A stretch of 52,792 nt of DNA from an uncultured Hyphomicrobiales bacterium (GCA_903828145.1 CAIKKY010000026.1:1-52792), one strand, 5' to 3'. Positions 38,307 to 48,023 are shown, counted from the first letter of the stretch. A program made the numbers and translations. Notes: generated by a model from the letters alone, not told the origin.

Positions 38307-38966
38307 ATGGTTTTCATGCGCCGCAGCCGTGACCCCTTTGCCGTTGATCTCACGCCCGAGCTGATCATCCGCGCCTATCAGGCGGGGATTTTCCCCATGG
38401 CGGAATCAGCCGATGCGCCCGACCTGTTCTGGGTCTGCCCGGAAAAGCGCGGCATCGTGCCGCTCGATGCGTTCCATATCTCCAAAAGCCTCAGAAAGAC
38501 GCTGCGCACCCACCCCTATCGCGTGACCGTCGATTCCGATTTCGAGGCGGTGATCGAGGGCTGCGCGCGGCCCGCTCCGGATCGCGACAGCACCTGGATC
38601 AACCCGGAAATCCGCCGCCTCTATGGCGCCCTGTTTCTGCGGGGGCACGTGCATACCGTTGAAGTGTGGGATGGGTCCGACCTCGTGGGCGGGCTCTATG
38701 GGCTGGCGCTTGGCGCCGCCTTCTTTGGCGAATCGATGTTCCATACCCGCACCGACTGCTCGAAAATTGCCATGGCCAACCTGCTGCTGCGCCTCCGCGC
38801 CGGCGGCTACCGGCTCTGCGATACCCAGTTCATTACCGATCACCTCAAGACCTTCGGGGCGGTGGAAATCGCGCGCGAGGATTACGAGCTGCGCCTTGCC
38901 GACGCGCTGCGCCATCGCGGCGATTTCTTCGCCGTGGATCAGGCTGAGAGCGCGCAACCACGCTAG
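38307..38966 (+). CDS. aat: Leucyl/phenylalanyl-tRNA-protein transferase
   Basis: This N-end rule enzyme of 219 residues adds Leu or Phe from aminoacyl-tRNA to proteins with N-terminal Arg or Lys, marking them for ClpAP. IIRAYQAGIFPMAES, FWVCPEKRGIVPLDAFHISK, DSTWINPEIRRLY, GHVHTVEVWDGSDLVGGLYG, FFGESMFHTRTDCSKIAM and CDTQFITDHL are all family blocks. The start may be ATG 38307 or 38316. The stop overlaps the convergent SDR-like gene. Position next to accC is common in Rhizobiales-type genomes. Confidence 0.95.
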   Translation: MVFMRRSRDPFAVDLTPELIIRAYQAGIFPMAESADAPDLFWVCPEKRGIVPLDAFHISKSLRKTLRTHPYRVTVDSDFEAVIEGCARPAPDRDSTWINPEIRRLYGALFLRGHVHTVEVWDGSDLVGGLYGLALGAAFFGESMFHTRTDCSKIAMANLLLRLRAGGYRLCDTQFITDHLKTFGAVEIAREDYELRLADALRHRGDFFAVDQAESAQPR

Positions 38967-39748
38967 TCGATCTGGCTGCCGCCTGTCGCATTGGCCAGCG
39001 TGCCTGTCATCCCGGCCGCAAGATCGGATGCAAGGAGCACCGCCGCGTCGGCCACCTGCGCCAGCGCCGTGATTGTCCTCAGCGGAGTGTCCTTGGCGAA
39101 TTCGGTATGGAGCGCTTCAAAGCTGATGCCGCGCGCGCGGGCAATTTCGGTCCAGACCTCACGCACCCCGGGCGCATCCGGCGAGCCCGGCGAGCGCACC
39201 CAGCAGACCCGCACCCCGTGCGGACCATTTTCGACCGCCAATTGCCGGAGGAGATGTTCAACCGCCGCGCAGGCGATGCCAAAGCCGCCGACATTGGCCA
39301 CCGGCTCGCGCCCGGCATTGGCGGTAATCCCCAAAATCACGCCACCGCCATGCGCAGCCATATGGCGGGCAAGCAGCGGACCGGTGAAGAGCCAGGTCCT
39401 GAGCCCGAGCGTGATGGGCGCCATGACGCTTTCAACCGCCATGCGGGTCAACGGCTCGCCCTGCACGTCATCCCACGACACGGCGTTGAACATGATCCGC
39501 ACGGGCCCATGCTGGGCCACCACTCGCTTGAGATGGTCCTCCAGCGCCACTGGGTCGAGCGCATCGACCGGGGCAATTTCGGCCCGGCCCCCGGCAGTCC
39601 GGATTTCAGCGGCCACGGCCTCGAGCGGCGCGATTCGCCGGGCGGCGAGCACCACCACAGCACCTTCGCGCGCAAAGGCCCGCGCCACCGTAGCCCCCAC
39701 CGCGCCGCTGGCCCCATAGACCAGCGCGATGCGATCCTTGAGCAGCAT
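38963..39748 (-). CDS. SDR-family protein with altered catalytic residues
   Basis: This 261-residue Rossmann-fold protein has the cofactor motif VYGASGAVGA (10-19). The classical YxxxK is replaced by F156-GIA-C160 (in GGFGIACAAVEHLLRQLA), and the catalytic Ser position reads ITANAG. All three usual catalytic residues are therefore missing, while the fold and C-terminal segments remain. It may bind NAD(P) without normal SDR chemistry or use different residues. It follows the GyrI-like gene by eight bases and is convergent with aat. Confidence 0.78.
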   Translation of the reverse strand: MLLKDRIALVYGASGAVGATVARAFAREGAVVVLAARRIAPLEAVAAEIRTAGGRAEIAPVDALDPVALEDHLKRVVAQHGPVRIMFNAVSWDDVQGEPLTRMAVESVMAPITLGLRTWLFTGPLLARHMAAHGGGVILGITANAGREPVANVGGFGIACAAVEHLLRQLAVENGPHGVRVCWVRSPGSPDAPGVREVWTEIARARGISFEALHTEFAKDTPLRTITALAQVADAAVLLASDLAAGMTGTLANATGGSQID

Positions 39749-39756
39749 GGTGTACC

Positions 39757-40245
39757 TCAGGCCAGTTTGATGAAAATCTGGGTTTCCCAGCGGGCCGGAT
39801 CGGGCTCGTCGTCGGGACCATTGGGATAGAGTTCGAACCGCCCCGCGAAATGCTCACCATCGGCGCGACGTTCGAAATCCGGCGCATCGCCGGAGTGGGC
39901 AATGAACGCCAAGAGCGTAGCGGTCGCCTCGACCAGCCCCTCATAGGGGCCAAAATAGGTGAGCGTGGCGTAACGCCCGCCCGGCAGCACAGCCTCGGTG
40001 AGGCTATCAGGCACGATACAATCCTCGGCCACCGGCACGCCGAACCCCACCGTCAATTCGGGCATGACAATGCGCCAATAGTGAAACAGCAGCGGGCCAA
40101 GAGGCTCAATCGCGTGCTGGTTCAAGAGGTCAAACAGCTGCCCAATCGTCGGCCCTGCGACATCGCTGAACGGTATGACGACATCACGGCGAAGTTCAAC
40201 AAGGCGCAGAGGCGACCGAATTTCAACGCGCGGGGAGTCGATCAT
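39757..40245 (-). CDS. GyrI-like (AraC effector-binding domain) small-molecule binding protein
   Basis: This 162-residue protein starts at ATG 40245, with GGAGAG upstream. VEIRSPLRLVELRRDV opens the fold, TIGQLFDLLNQHAI follows, and YATLTYFGPYEGLVEATATL and ETQIFIKLA close it. This matches the stand-alone SOUL/GyrI-like domain that also serves as the effector domain of BmrR/Rob-type regulators. It has no DNA-binding part. It may sequester or sense a hydrophobic compound. It is cotranscribed with the SDR-like gene eight bases downstream. Confidence 0.75.
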   Translation of the reverse strand: MIDSPRVEIRSPLRLVELRRDVVIPFSDVAGPTIGQLFDLLNQHAIEPLGPLLFHYWRIVMPELTVGFGVPVAEDCIVPDSLTEAVLPGGRYATLTYFGPYEGLVEATATLLAFIAHSGDAPDFERRADGEHFAGRFELYPNGPDDEPDPARWETQIFIKLA

Positions 40246-40259
40246 GGTCTGTCTCTCCA

Positions 40260-40748
40260 TCAACCCTTTTGGTCTGGTGCGTTCGCTGCACCCTTGGGAA
40301 CCGGTGCATCAACCGGCGCATCGGGCGGCGGCACATCTGAGGTCTGCGCGCAGGTGACGAGCCAGATATCATAGACCGGATGATCGATGGCGTTGAGCGC
40401 CGGGCTATCGGCAAACATCCAGCCGGTGAACACGCGGTTGATGCTGCCCTTGAGGGTCACCTGATCGACCTCGACAAAAACGGTATTGCGTTCTGTCTCG
40501 GTGGGGGGCCGCGAGTAACAGGCGCGCGGGGTAATCTGCAGCGCCCCGAACTGCACGGTCTCGTTCACATACACATCAAACTGCGTAATGCGGCCGGTGA
40601 TCTTGTCGAGGCCGGAAAAGCGCGCGACCTTGTTCGCAATGGTTTCGGCGTAAACCGACCCGGTGCCGAGGGCCAGAACAAGGCCCGCAAAAAGAAGTGA
40701 AAAACGGCGCAAGCTCAATCCGCCCTTATTCGGGCGACCAGGCATCAT
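40260..40748 (-). CDS. DUF2155 secreted protein
   Basis: This 162-residue protein has an N-terminal signal peptide (RRFSLLFAGLVLALGTGSVY then AET). The conserved core is ANKVARFSGLDKITGRITQF, VQFGALQITPRACYSRPPTE, FVEVDQV, RVFTGWMFADSPALNAIDHP and VYDIWLVTC. The core has two Cys that could form a disulfide. DUF2155 proteins are found almost only in alphaproteobacteria, next to the NDUFA12-like gene as here, and their function is unknown. The start (ATG 40748 or 40745) overlaps the end of the NDUFA12 gene by about 20 bases. The Pro-rich C-terminus appears disordered. Confidence 0.85.
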   Translation of the reverse strand: MMPGRPNKGGLSLRRFSLLFAGLVLALGTGSVYAETIANKVARFSGLDKITGRITQFDVYVNETVQFGALQITPRACYSRPPTETERNTVFVEVDQVTLKGSINRVFTGWMFADSPALNAIDHPVYDIWLVTCAQTSDVPPPDAPVDAPVPKGAANAPDQKG

Positions 40749-41160
40749 AATCGCCAGTCACGCGCGGGCGCTCGCCCGTCACCAGAAGGCTGCCCTGCGG
40801 CCGATAGGCGGCGGCAGTGCCGGTCTGGTTGGGCTGATGCGGCTTCTGCCATGATTTCATCACATAGGCTTCCGCGTCCGGCGGGTCCTTACGGCGATAG
40901 TGCATCCAGCCGTGCCAGCCGGGCGGGATTTCCGAGGCTTCGGCCACGCCATTGGCATAGATCACCATGCGCCGCTCATACCCATTCGGGCCAAGCGGTT
41001 GCCCGGGCTTCGAGCGGAAATAGCGGTTGCCGCGCTCGTCTTCGCCGACGAATTCGCCCTTGGTCGCCACCCACAGCCGCGTGCCCCAGGTGTTGCCGCG
41101 CCACCAGGTGAAAATTTCGAGAAGAAAATCGCCCCAGTTGAACTTGCCGCCGCGTGCCAT
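40726..41160 (-). CDS. NDUFA12 (B17.2)-like NADH:ubiquinone oxidoreductase accessory protein
   Basis: This 144-residue homologue of the mitochondrial complex I subunit NDUFA12/B17.2 is one of the few accessory subunits shared with alphaproteobacteria. It contains FTWWRGNTWGTRLWVATKGE, FVGEDERGNRYFR, GYERRMVIYANGVAEASEIP and PGWHGWMHYRRKDPPDAEAY, all hallmark segments. The ATG at 41160 (MARGGKFNWGDF) is favoured over an upstream ATG at 41190. It is soluble and sits on the peripheral arm of complex I. The DUF2155 gene overlaps its 3' end. Confidence 0.93.
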   Translation of the reverse strand: MARGGKFNWGDFLLEIFTWWRGNTWGTRLWVATKGEFVGEDERGNRYFRSKPGQPLGPNGYERRMVIYANGVAEASEIPPGWHGWMHYRRKDPPDAEAYVMKSWQKPHQPNQTGTAAAYRPQGSLLVTGERPRVTGDYDAWSPE

Positions 41161-41547
41161 ACCGAATCGTCCGTGTGCTTGAGGCCCCAAAAGGCCGCCC
41201 GTTTAATTGCGGTCACCGTCTAGCATGGGTCCGCCCGCCTCACCAGCACTTTGGCCCCGGCGCAGCCGGGCGCGTGGCGCCACTGTCATCAGCCGGTCAT
41301 GTCCATCGCGCAGAGGGGAAAAGCAGCAGGGTGAAAAAGCTCAAAAATTCCCGGCTTGACAGCCGAGGGCGAGATTCGCCCGCGTATTTGCCGGTAGCGC
41401 AGCCTTGTAAGTCTGCCGCAGCCCCGAGCTCCCTGAGCCGCCGCTGGCCCCATGGCCCCTGCCCGATCACACGGATTTGCTGAGGTTTTATGGGGCCCTG
41501 TGCCCCCAATTCACATTTCCGGCTTATCCCCGCTATTCACAAGTGCC
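41161..41547. other. Gene-free region between NDUFA12 and nrdJ control sites
   Basis: I find no coding frame with family similarity in these 387 bases. A perfect TTGACA occurs at 41356-41361 on the plus strand without a well-spaced -10. GGGCGAgattCGCCC nearby can form a hairpin. A GCCACTGT word at 41279 recalls part of the cobalamin riboswitch, but the other core elements are absent. Confidence 0.4.
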
Positions 41548-41595
41548 ATACTTCATTTAGAGCTTTTGGGTCAGACTGACTACTATACCTAGTGG
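41548..41595 (+). promoter_or_regulatory. Tandem NrdR-box-like sites upstream of nrdJ
   Basis: Two 16-bp sequences, ATACTTCATTTAGAGC (41548-41563) and CTACTATACCTAGTGG (41580-41595), match the NrdR box acaCwAtATaTwGtgt at about 10 and 11 positions. They start exactly 32 bases apart (three helical turns), the arrangement reported for NrdR operators. NrdR is an ATP/dATP-sensing repressor of ribonucleotide reductase genes. They lie about 255 bases before nrdJ. Confidence 0.55.
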
Positions 41596-41848
41596 CACCG
41601 AGCTGGTTGCGCCATTGACGACTCACCGTGAAACGCCAACCTTCATCCGGTGCGCCGTTTCGAGTCGCAAGGCTCGGGTGCAGTACAGTTTTGGGCGACA
41701 GGACCGGCACAAGACCGGTCAGGAACCCGATGGGGCATAGGGCCGTCTCCAATGAGGCGGCTGGGGCAAGCGTCGAACTCTGGGACGGAACCGCCAACGC
41801 GGAACCGCCGGGCAAGACTTGTCCGCACGTTTTTGGGGATTATAGCGA
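41596..41848 (+). promoter_or_regulatory. Structured nrdJ 5' leader
   Basis: These 253 bases carry several hairpins: GACCGG-cacaaga-CCGGTC (41702-41720) and GCCGTCTC-CAAT-GAGGCGGC (about 41742-41761). GGAACCGCC occurs twice, about 15 bases apart (near 41787 and 41802). No riboswitch class that I can name fits. It may be a transcribed leader of nrdJ. Confidence 0.4.
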
Positions 41849-44800
41849 ATGCGCATCAACCGCCGGTACACGAAAGCCAACCAGAGCGCCTATCAGGGCA
41901 TCGACTTCCGCTCGACCACGAGCGAGATCCGCAACCCTGATGGCTCGGTTGTGTTCAAGCTCGACAATATTCAGGTGCCCGCCAGTTGGTCGCAGGTCGC
42001 CGCCGACATTCTCGCGCAGAAGTATTTCCGCAAGGCCGGCGTCGCCAAGGTGCTGAAGAAGGTCGAGGAGAACGATGTTCCCTCCTGGCTCTGGCGCTCG
42101 GTGCCCGATGAAAAGGCGCTCGCCAAGCTGCCGGAAGCCGAACGCTTCGGCTCGGAAATCGACAGCCGGCAGGTGTTTGACCGTCTCGCCGGCACCTGGA
42201 CCTATTGGGGCTGGAAGGGCAAGTATTTCGACACCGAAGACGATGCGCGCGCTTTCTTCGATGAACTCTGCTTCACGCTCGCCACCCAGAAAGTGGCGCC
42301 CAATTCCCCGCAGTGGTTCAACACCGGTCTGCATTGGGCCTATGGCATCGATGGCCCCGGCCAGGGCCATTTCTATGTCGACCCCTTCACCAAAAAGCTC
42401 GTTGCCTCGCAGTCGGCCTATGAGCACCCCCAGCCACATGCCTGCTTCATTCAGTCGGTCAATGATGACCTCGTGAATGAAAACGGCATCATGGACCTGT
42501 GGGTGCGCGAAGCCCGCCTGTTCAAATATGGCTCGGGCACCGGCTCGAATTTCTCGAAGCTGCGCGGCGAGGGCGAAAAGCTCTCGGGCGGCGGGCGCTC
42601 GTCGGGTCTCATGAGCTTTCTGAAAATCGGCGACCGCGCCGCGGGCGCCATCAAATCGGGCGGCACCACCCGCCGCGCCGCCAAGATGGTGGTGGTCGAT
42701 ATCGACCACCCCGATATCGAAGCCTATATCAACTGGAAGGTGAAGGAAGAGCAGAAGGTTGCCGCCCTCGTCACCGGCTCCAAGGTGGTCTCGAAGCACC
42801 TCAAGGCCATCATGAAGGCCGCCGTCAATTGCGAAGGCTCGGGCGATGATTGCTTCGATGTCACCAAAAACCCGGCGCTGAAGCGCGAGGTCCGCGCCGC
42901 CAAGAAGGCGCTGGTGCCGGAAAATTACATCCAGCGCGTCATCCAGTTCGCCCGCCAGGGCTACACCGATCTCGAATTCCCGGTCTACGATACCGATTGG
43001 GACAGCGAGGCCTATCTGACTGTTTCGGGCCAGAACTCGAACAATTCCGTGCGCGTCACCGATGATTTCCTCAAGGCCGTCGAAACCGATGGCGACTGGA
43101 ACCTGACGGGCCGCAGCAAGCAGACGGTGATCAAGACGCTCAAGGCGCGCGACCTCTGGGACCAGATCGGCTATGCCGCCTGGGCCTCGGCCGATCCGGG
43201 CCTGCAGTACCACACCACCATCAACGAGTGGCACACCTCGCCGGAGGCCGGGCCGATCGTCGCGTCCAATCCGTGCTCGGAATACATGTTCCTCGATGAC
43301 ACGGCCTGCAACCTCGCCTCGGTCAACCTCCTGCCCTACCGCAACGCCGATTCGACGTTCGACGTCGCCGCCTTCGAACACACCTGCCGGCTTTGGACGG
43401 TTGTGCTCGAAATCTCGGTGATGATGGCGCAGTTCCCCTCGAAGGCCATTGCCGAACGCAGCTTCATCTACCGCACCCTCGGTATCGGCTACGCCAATAT
43501 CGGCGGGCTGCTGATGACCTCCGGCATTCCCTATGATTCCGCCGAAGGCCGCGCTATTGCCGGGGCGATCACCGCGGTCATGACCGGCGTCGCCTATGCC
43601 ACCTCGGCCGAAATGGCCAAGGAACTGGGCGCCTTTGAAGATTACAAGCGCAACGCCAAGCACATGCTGCGCGTCATCCGCAACCATCGCAATGCCGCCC
43701 ATGGCAAGGCCGATGGCTATGAAGGCCTGTCGATCCTGCCGGTTGCACTCGATCATCCCTCGATCACCGACCAGCCGCTGGCCGACCGGGCCAAGGCCGT
43801 GTGGGACGAGGCGCTGGCACTCGGCGAAAAGCATGGTTACCGCAACGCGCAGGTCTCGGTGATTGCCCCCACGGGCACCATCGGTCTCGTGATGGATTGC
43901 GACACCACCGGCATTGAGCCCGATTTCGCGCTGGTGAAGTTCAAGAAGCTCGCCGGTGGCGGCTATTTCAAGATCATCAACCGCGCCGTGCCGCCGGCCC
44001 TGCGCACCCTCGGCTATTCGGAATCCGACATTGCCGAGATCGAGGCCTATGCCGTGGGCCATGGCAACATGGACCAGGCGCCGGGCATCAACCCCTCGAC
44101 CCTGCGCGCCAAGGGCTTCCCCGACGACAAAATCGCCGCGATCAGCAAGGGCCTCGCTTCGGCCTTCGACATCAAATTCGTGTTCAACCAGTGGACGCTG
44201 GGCGTTGATTTCCTGAAGTCCCTGGGCGTCACCGATGCCCAGATCGCTGATCCGGGCTTTGAAGTCCTGCCCTTCCTCGGTTTTTCGAAGAAGGATATCG
44301 AGGCCGCCAATCTGCATGTCTGCGGCACCATGACCCTCGAAGGCGCGCCGCACCTGAAGCTCGAGCACCTGCCGGTGTTCGATTGCGCCAACCCCTGCGG
44401 CAAGATCGGCAAGCGCTACCTGTCGGTTGAATCGCACATCCTGATGATGGCTGCCGCGCAGCCCTTCATCTCGGGCGCGATCTCGAAGACCATCAATATG
44501 CCCAACGATGCGACCGTGGCCGATTGCAAGGAAGCCTATATGCTCTCCTGGCAGCTCGCGCTGAAGGCCAATGCGCTCTATCGCGATGGCTCGAAGCTCA
44601 GCCAGCCGCTCAATTCCTCGCTGCTGGCCGATGAGGCCGACGATGAGGACGAAGATGCGCTTGATACCCTGCTCGCCCAGAATGCGGCGGCCCGGGCCCC
44701 GGTGATTGCCGAAAAGATCGTCGAGCGGATCATCGAACGCGTCTCGCGCGAGCGTGAAAAGCTCCCGAACCGCCGCAAGGGCTACACCCAGAAGGCGATT

Positions 44801-45562
44801 GTCGGCGGGCATAAGGTGTACCTGCGCACCGGCGAATTCGACGATGGCCGCCTCGGCGAAATCTTCATCGACATGCATAAGGAAGGCGCTGCCTTCCGCG
44901 CGATGATGAACAACTTCGCCATCGCCATCTCGCTCGGCCTGCAATATGGCGTGCCGCTCGATGAATTCGTCGAGGCCTTCACCTTCACCCGCTTTGAACC
45001 GGCGGGCATGGTGATGGGGAATGATCGCATCAAGAACGCGACCTCGATCCTCGATTACATCTTCCGCGAACTCGCCGTGTCCTATCTCGACCGCGACGAT
45101 CTCGCCCATGTGAGCCCCGAATCTCCGACGGCCCTGTCGAAAGGCGAAGCCGAAGGCGTGGCCCGCAGCACTGCCCCTGCGCCGGTGCCGGCTGGCACGC
45201 TCGTGTCACGCGGCATGACGCGGGGCCGCGTCAAAGACCAGAACCTGATGCTCGTATCAGGCGGCGCCACCGCCTTTGCCCCGCAGACCACATCGGTTTC
45301 AACCAGCACGCTGGTTACCGCCGTGTCGGGTGCCAATGCGCTGAAGGCCGAACCGACCCGAGCGCCGACAGCGCTCAATGCGGCCGAACTGAACCCGATC
45401 CCGAGCCCGCCGACGCCCAAAGACGCGGGTCTGCTTCGCGCTGAGGCGCAGATGAAGGGCTATACCGGCGACCAGTGCACCGAGTGCCACAACTTCACCA
45501 TGGTGCGGAACGGCACCTGCCTGAAATGCGACACCTGCGGCACAACGACCGGCTGCAGCTGA
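41849..45562 (+). CDS. nrdJ: Vitamin B12-dependent (class II) ribonucleotide reductase
   Basis: This 1237-residue class II enzyme reduces ribonucleotides to deoxyribonucleotides using adenosylcobalamin to form a Cys radical, with or without oxygen. It starts [20 protein letters not shown] as in alphaproteobacterial Nrd[33 protein letters not shown] and [20 protein letters not shown] form the binding core. NPCSEYMF (about 474-481) holds the catalytic Asn-Cys-Glu triad. [20 protein letters not shown] is another family block. A Pro-rich linker leads to the C-terminal tail [10 protein letters not shown] and [13 protein letters not shown], which carries redox or Zn-binding Cys residues. No other ribonucleotide reductase gene lies in the window. 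Confidence 0.97.
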   Translation: MRINRRYTKANQSAYQGIDFRSTTSEIRNPDGSVVFKLDNIQVPASWSQVAADILAQKYFRKAGVAKVLKKVEENDVPSWLWRSVPDEKALAKLPEAERFGSEIDSRQVFDRLAGTWTYWGWKGKYFDTEDDARAFFDELCFTLATQKVAPNSPQWFNTGLHWAYGIDGPGQGHFYVDPFTKKLVASQSAYEHPQPHACFIQSVNDDLVNENGIMDLWVREARLFKYGSGTGSNFSKLRGEGEKLSGGGRSSGLMSFLKIGDRAAGAIKSGGTTRRAAKMVVVDIDHPDIEAYINWKVKEEQKVAALVTGSKVVSKHLKAIMKAAVNCEGSGDDCFDVTKNPALKREVRAAKKALVPENYIQRVIQFARQGYTDLEFPVYDTDWDSEAYLTVSGQNSNNSVRVTDDFLKAVETDGDWNLTGRSKQTVIKTLKARDLWDQIGYAAWASADPGLQYHTTINEWHTSPEAGPIVASNPCSEYMFLDDTACNLASVNLLPYRNADSTFDVAAFEHTCRLWTVVLEISVMMAQFPSKAIAERSFIYRTLGIGYANIGGLLMTSGIPYDSAEGRAIAGAITAVMTGVAYATSAEMAKELGAFEDYKRNAKHMLRVIRNHRNAAHGKADGYEGLSILPVALDHPSITDQPLADRAKAVWDEALALGEKHGYRNAQVSVIAPTGTIGLVMDCDTTGIEPDFALVKFKKLAGGGYFKIINRAVPPALRTLGYSESDIAEIEAYAVGHGNMDQAPGINPSTLRAKGFPDDKIAAISKGLASAFDIKFVFNQWTLGVDFLKSLGVTDAQIADPGFEVLPFLGFSKKDIEAANLHVCGTMTLEGAPHLKLEHLPVFDCANPCGKIGKRYLSVESHILMMAAAQPFISGAISKTINMPNDATVADCKEAYMLSWQLALKANALYRDGSKLSQPLNSSLLADEADDEDEDALDTLLAQNAAARAPVIAEKIVERIIERVSREREKLPNRRKGYTQKAIVGGHKVYLRTGEFDDGRLGEIFIDMHKEGAAFRAMMNNFAIAISLGLQYGVPLDEFVEAFTFTRFEPAGMVMGNDRIKNATSILDYIFRELAVSYLDRDDLAHVSPESPTALSKGEAEGVARSTAPAPVPAGTLVSRGMTRGRVKDQNLMLVSGGATAFAPQTTSVSTSTLVTAVSGANALKAEPTRAPTALNAAELNPIPSPPTPKDAGLLRAEAQMKGYTGDQCTECHNFTMVRNGTCLKCDTCGTTTGCS

Positions 45563-45589
45563 TCGGGTTCTGAGGATCAAAACGAAACC

Positions 45590-45622
45590 GGGCGGGGCAA
45601 GACCCCGCCCGCTTACTTTTTA
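45590..45622 (+). terminator. Rho-independent terminator of nrdJ
   Basis: The stem GGGCGGGG / CCCCGCCC with loop CAAGA is followed by GCTTACTTTTT, starting 28 bases after the nrdJ stop codon. Confidence 0.8.
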
Positions 45623-45638
45623 ACCGGAAAGACGCGGC

Positions 45639-46196
45639 CTAGAGCGCGCGCCGCACAATCACGCTGCCATCGGGCTCTTCAGCATGAAGCGCAAAGCCCT
45701 CGGCCACAAACAGGCTCATCGGGCCATAATGGAGCGCCGCCGCCGTCAGCGCCCTGGGCCGCGGATAGGCCTCGGCCAGGCTCAGCCCCGACGCGCGGAA
45801 CCCTGCCAGCGCCGCCCGCAGCAGCGCCCGCGCAATCCCCTGTCCCCGTGCCGCGGGCGCAACGAGGAAACAGGTCAGCGCCCCGATCCCGTCGCGGTCG
45901 CCCGGCGGCTCATGGGCAAACACCGGGAATGACTCCTTGGGCCCTGCCCCAAGCCAGCCAACGACGCCTCCATCGGTATAGGCGAGAAACCCGTGCATCA
46001 CGCCTTGGGCGATGCGCTCGGCCACTGCGGCACGGTTTTCCTCGGCGCTATAGGCCGCCCAGGGCTTTCCCGCCTCATCGGCAAACAGGCAATTGCAATA
46101 GCAGCTCTGCCACTGCGGATTATCCGAAAAGGCCCGATGATCAAAGAAGGCGAGATAGTCCGCAACACGCGCCGGCGACAGCGGATGGATCTGCAT
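45639..46196 (-). CDS. GNAT-family N-acetyltransferase
   Basis: This 185-residue acetyltransferase has a short N-terminal Cys cluster (QWQSCYCNCLF) and the acetyl-CoA-binding motif A LTCFLVAPAARGQGIARALL (about 107-126), followed by GFRASGLSLAEAYPRP. VGWLGAGPKESFPVF is typical of the subfamily annotated as YoaP-like or plain GNAT. It starts immediately after the glmS stop codon, with no base between, so it is the third gene of glmU-glmS-GNAT. Despite that position the acceptor is unknown, and nothing ties it to glucosamine acetylation, which GlmU already performs. Confidence 0.83.
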   Translation of the reverse strand: MQIHPLSPARVADYLAFFDHRAFSDNPQWQSCYCNCLFADEAGKPWAAYSAEENRAAVAERIAQGVMHGFLAYTDGGVVGWLGAGPKESFPVFAHEPPGDRDGIGALTCFLVAPAARGQGIARALLRAALAGFRASGLSLAEAYPRPRALTAAALHYGPMSLFVAEGFALHAEEPDGSVIVRRAL

Positions 46197-48023
46197 CTAT
46201 TCCACTGTCACCGATTTCGCGAGATTGCGCGGCTGGTCGACATCGGTGCCCATGAAGGTGGCCGTATGGTAGGCCAGAAGCTGCACGGGGATGGTGGCGA
46301 CAATCGGCGCCACGAAACTATGCACCTTCGGGATGATCAGCAATTCGGCCACATCCGGCCCCACCTCGGCAGCCCCAGCGGCATCGGTAATCAGGATGAT
46401 CTTGCCGCCGCGCGCCCGCACTTCCTGCATATTGGACAGGGTCTTTTCCATCAGCTCATCAGACGGCGCGACGACGATCACCGGCATCTGCTCGTCAACC
46501 AGCGCGATGGGCCCATGTTTCAGCTCACCTGCCGCATAACCCTCAGCGTGGATGTAGCTGATTTCCTTGAGTTTTAACGCACCCTCAAGCGCAATGGGGA
46601 ACAGGGCCCCGCGCCCGAGATAGAGCACGTCCTTGGCCTTGGACAGCCGCTTGGCAACGCCCTCGATCTGCTGTTCCAGGAGCAGCGCCTGCGAAATCGC
46701 CCCGGGCAACCCCGTGAGCGCATCAACGAGCTGCGCCTCAAGCGCGGGCGCAATCACCCCGCGCGCCACCCCGGCGGCGACCGCCAGGCTCGCGAGGGCG
46801 ACCAATTGGGCGGTGAAGGCCTTGGTCGACGCCACGCCGATTTCCGGGCCACAGAGGGTGGGAAATACCACATGGCTTTCCCGCGCGATGGTCGATTCCG
46901 GCGCGTTCAGCAGGGCGGCCACATGCTGGCCTGCGCGCGCACAATAGCGCAGCGCCGCCAGCGTATCGGCCGTCTCGCCCGATTGCGAAATGAACAGGCT
47001 CAGCCCACCGGGCTCGAGCGGCGGTTCGCGATACCGGAACTCGCTTGCCACATCGACATCGACCGGCAGCCGCGCGTATTTTTCAAACCAGTATTTGGCC
47101 ACAAGCCCCGCATAAGAGGCCGTACCGCAGGCCGAAATGGTCATGCGCGACAGGGCCCCAAAGTCAAACGGCAGCGCCTCGCGCAGCGCCACCCGGCCCG
47201 CCCCCATGTCGACATAATGGCTGAGCGTATGGGAAACGGTCTCGGGCTGTTCGGCAATTTCCTTGGCCATGAAATGCCGGTAATTGCCCTTGTCAACGAG
47301 CAGCGCCGAGGCCTGCGACACCTGCATTTCGCGCTGCACGAGGGCATCGGCACCATCGCGGATCACGACGCCCTTCGGGGTCAGCACCGCCCAATCGCCA
47401 TCGAGCAGGTAGCTGAGCCGCGCGGTGAAGGGCGCGAGCGCCATGGCATCAGACCCGAGGTACATTTCGGTTGTGCCATAGCCAATGGCGAGCGGCGCAC
47501 CGCGCCGGGCCGCAATCAGCAGGTGCGGAAATCCCTTGAACATGAAGGCCAGCGCAAAAGCGCCGCGCAACACTTTGAGCGTCCGCGCCACGGCGAGTTC
47601 GGGATCGGCACCCCGATCGAGTTCGCGCGTCACCCACAGCACCACCGATTCGGTGTCAGTTTCGGTCTTCGGCCGATAGCCGTCTTGTGCAAGATCGGCG
47701 AGGAGTTCGCGGAAATTCTCGATAATGCCATTATGCACCGCGGCAACCTTGTCGGTCGCGTGCGGATGGGCATTGCCTTCGGTCGGCGCCCCATGGGTCG
47801 CCCACCGCGTGTGGCCAATGCCGATCGTGCCCGATAGCGGCTCGAAGCTCAGCTTCTGCGCCAGGTTCCCGAGCTTGCCTTCAGCCCGGCGGCGAGTGAT
47901 TTCGCCCCCTTCGAGGGTGGCCACCCCGGCGCTGTCATAGCCGCGATATTCAAGCCGCTTCAGCGCGTCCACAAGGCGCGGCGCAACCGGTTCAACCCCG
48001 ATGATTCCGACAATTCCGCACAT
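46197..48023 (-). CDS. glmS: Glutamine-fructose-6-phosphate aminotransferase (isomerizing)
   Basis: This 608-residue enzyme makes glucosamine-6-phosphate from fructose-6-phosphate and glutamine, the first step to UDP-GlcNAc. The N-terminal glutaminase starts with catalytic Cys2 (MCGIVGIIGVEPVA) and has GIGHTRWATHGAPTEGNAHP. Two SIS isomerase domains follow, with ISACGTASYAGLVAKYWFEK, SQSGETADTLAALRY and LKEISYIHAEGYAAGELKHG. The C-terminus ends DQPRNLAKSVTVE, the family norm. It lies three bases after glmU; no glmS ribozyme is present in that tiny gap. Confidence 0.98.
   Translation of the reverse strand: MCGIVGIIGVEPVAPRLVDALKRLEYRGYDSAGVATLEGGEITRRRAEGKLGNLAQKLSFEPLSGTIGIGHTRWATHGAPTEGNAHPHATDKVAAVHNGIIENFRELLADLAQDGYRPKTETDTESVVLWVTRELDRGADPELAVARTLKVLRGAFALAFMFKGFPHLLIAARRGAPLAIGYGTTEMYLGSDAMALAPFTARLSYLLDGDWAVLTPKGVVIRDGADALVQREMQVSQASALLVDKGNYRHFMAKEIAEQPETVSHTLSHYVDMGAGRVALREALPFDFGALSRMTISACGTASYAGLVAKYWFEKYARLPVDVDVASEFRYREPPLEPGGLSLFISQSGETADTLAALRYCARAGQHVAALLNAPESTIARESHVVFPTLCGPEIGVASTKAFTAQLVALASLAVAAGVARGVIAPALEAQLVDALTGLPGAISQALLLEQQIEGVAKRLSKAKDVLYLGRGALFPIALEGALKLKEISYIHAEGYAAGELKHGPIALVDEQMPVIVVAPSDELMEKTLSNMQEVRARGGKIILITDAAGAAEVGPDVAELLIIPKVHSFVAPIVATIPVQLLAYHTATFMGTDVDQPRNLAKSVTVE

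Noticed and set aside
41279-41286. GCCACTGT word suggesting a cobalamin riboswitch upstream of the B12-dependent nrdJ
   Set aside because: The other core elements (GGGAA, GGTG with its pairing, the second conserved block and the B12 box) are not found at suitable distances, and it lies about 560 bases from the start codon.
41840-45109. A 1089-residue minus-strand frame opposite nrdJ
   Set aside because: It mirrors the nrdJ codons and has no family signature, ribosome site or operon context. The plus-strand NrdJ is unmistakable.
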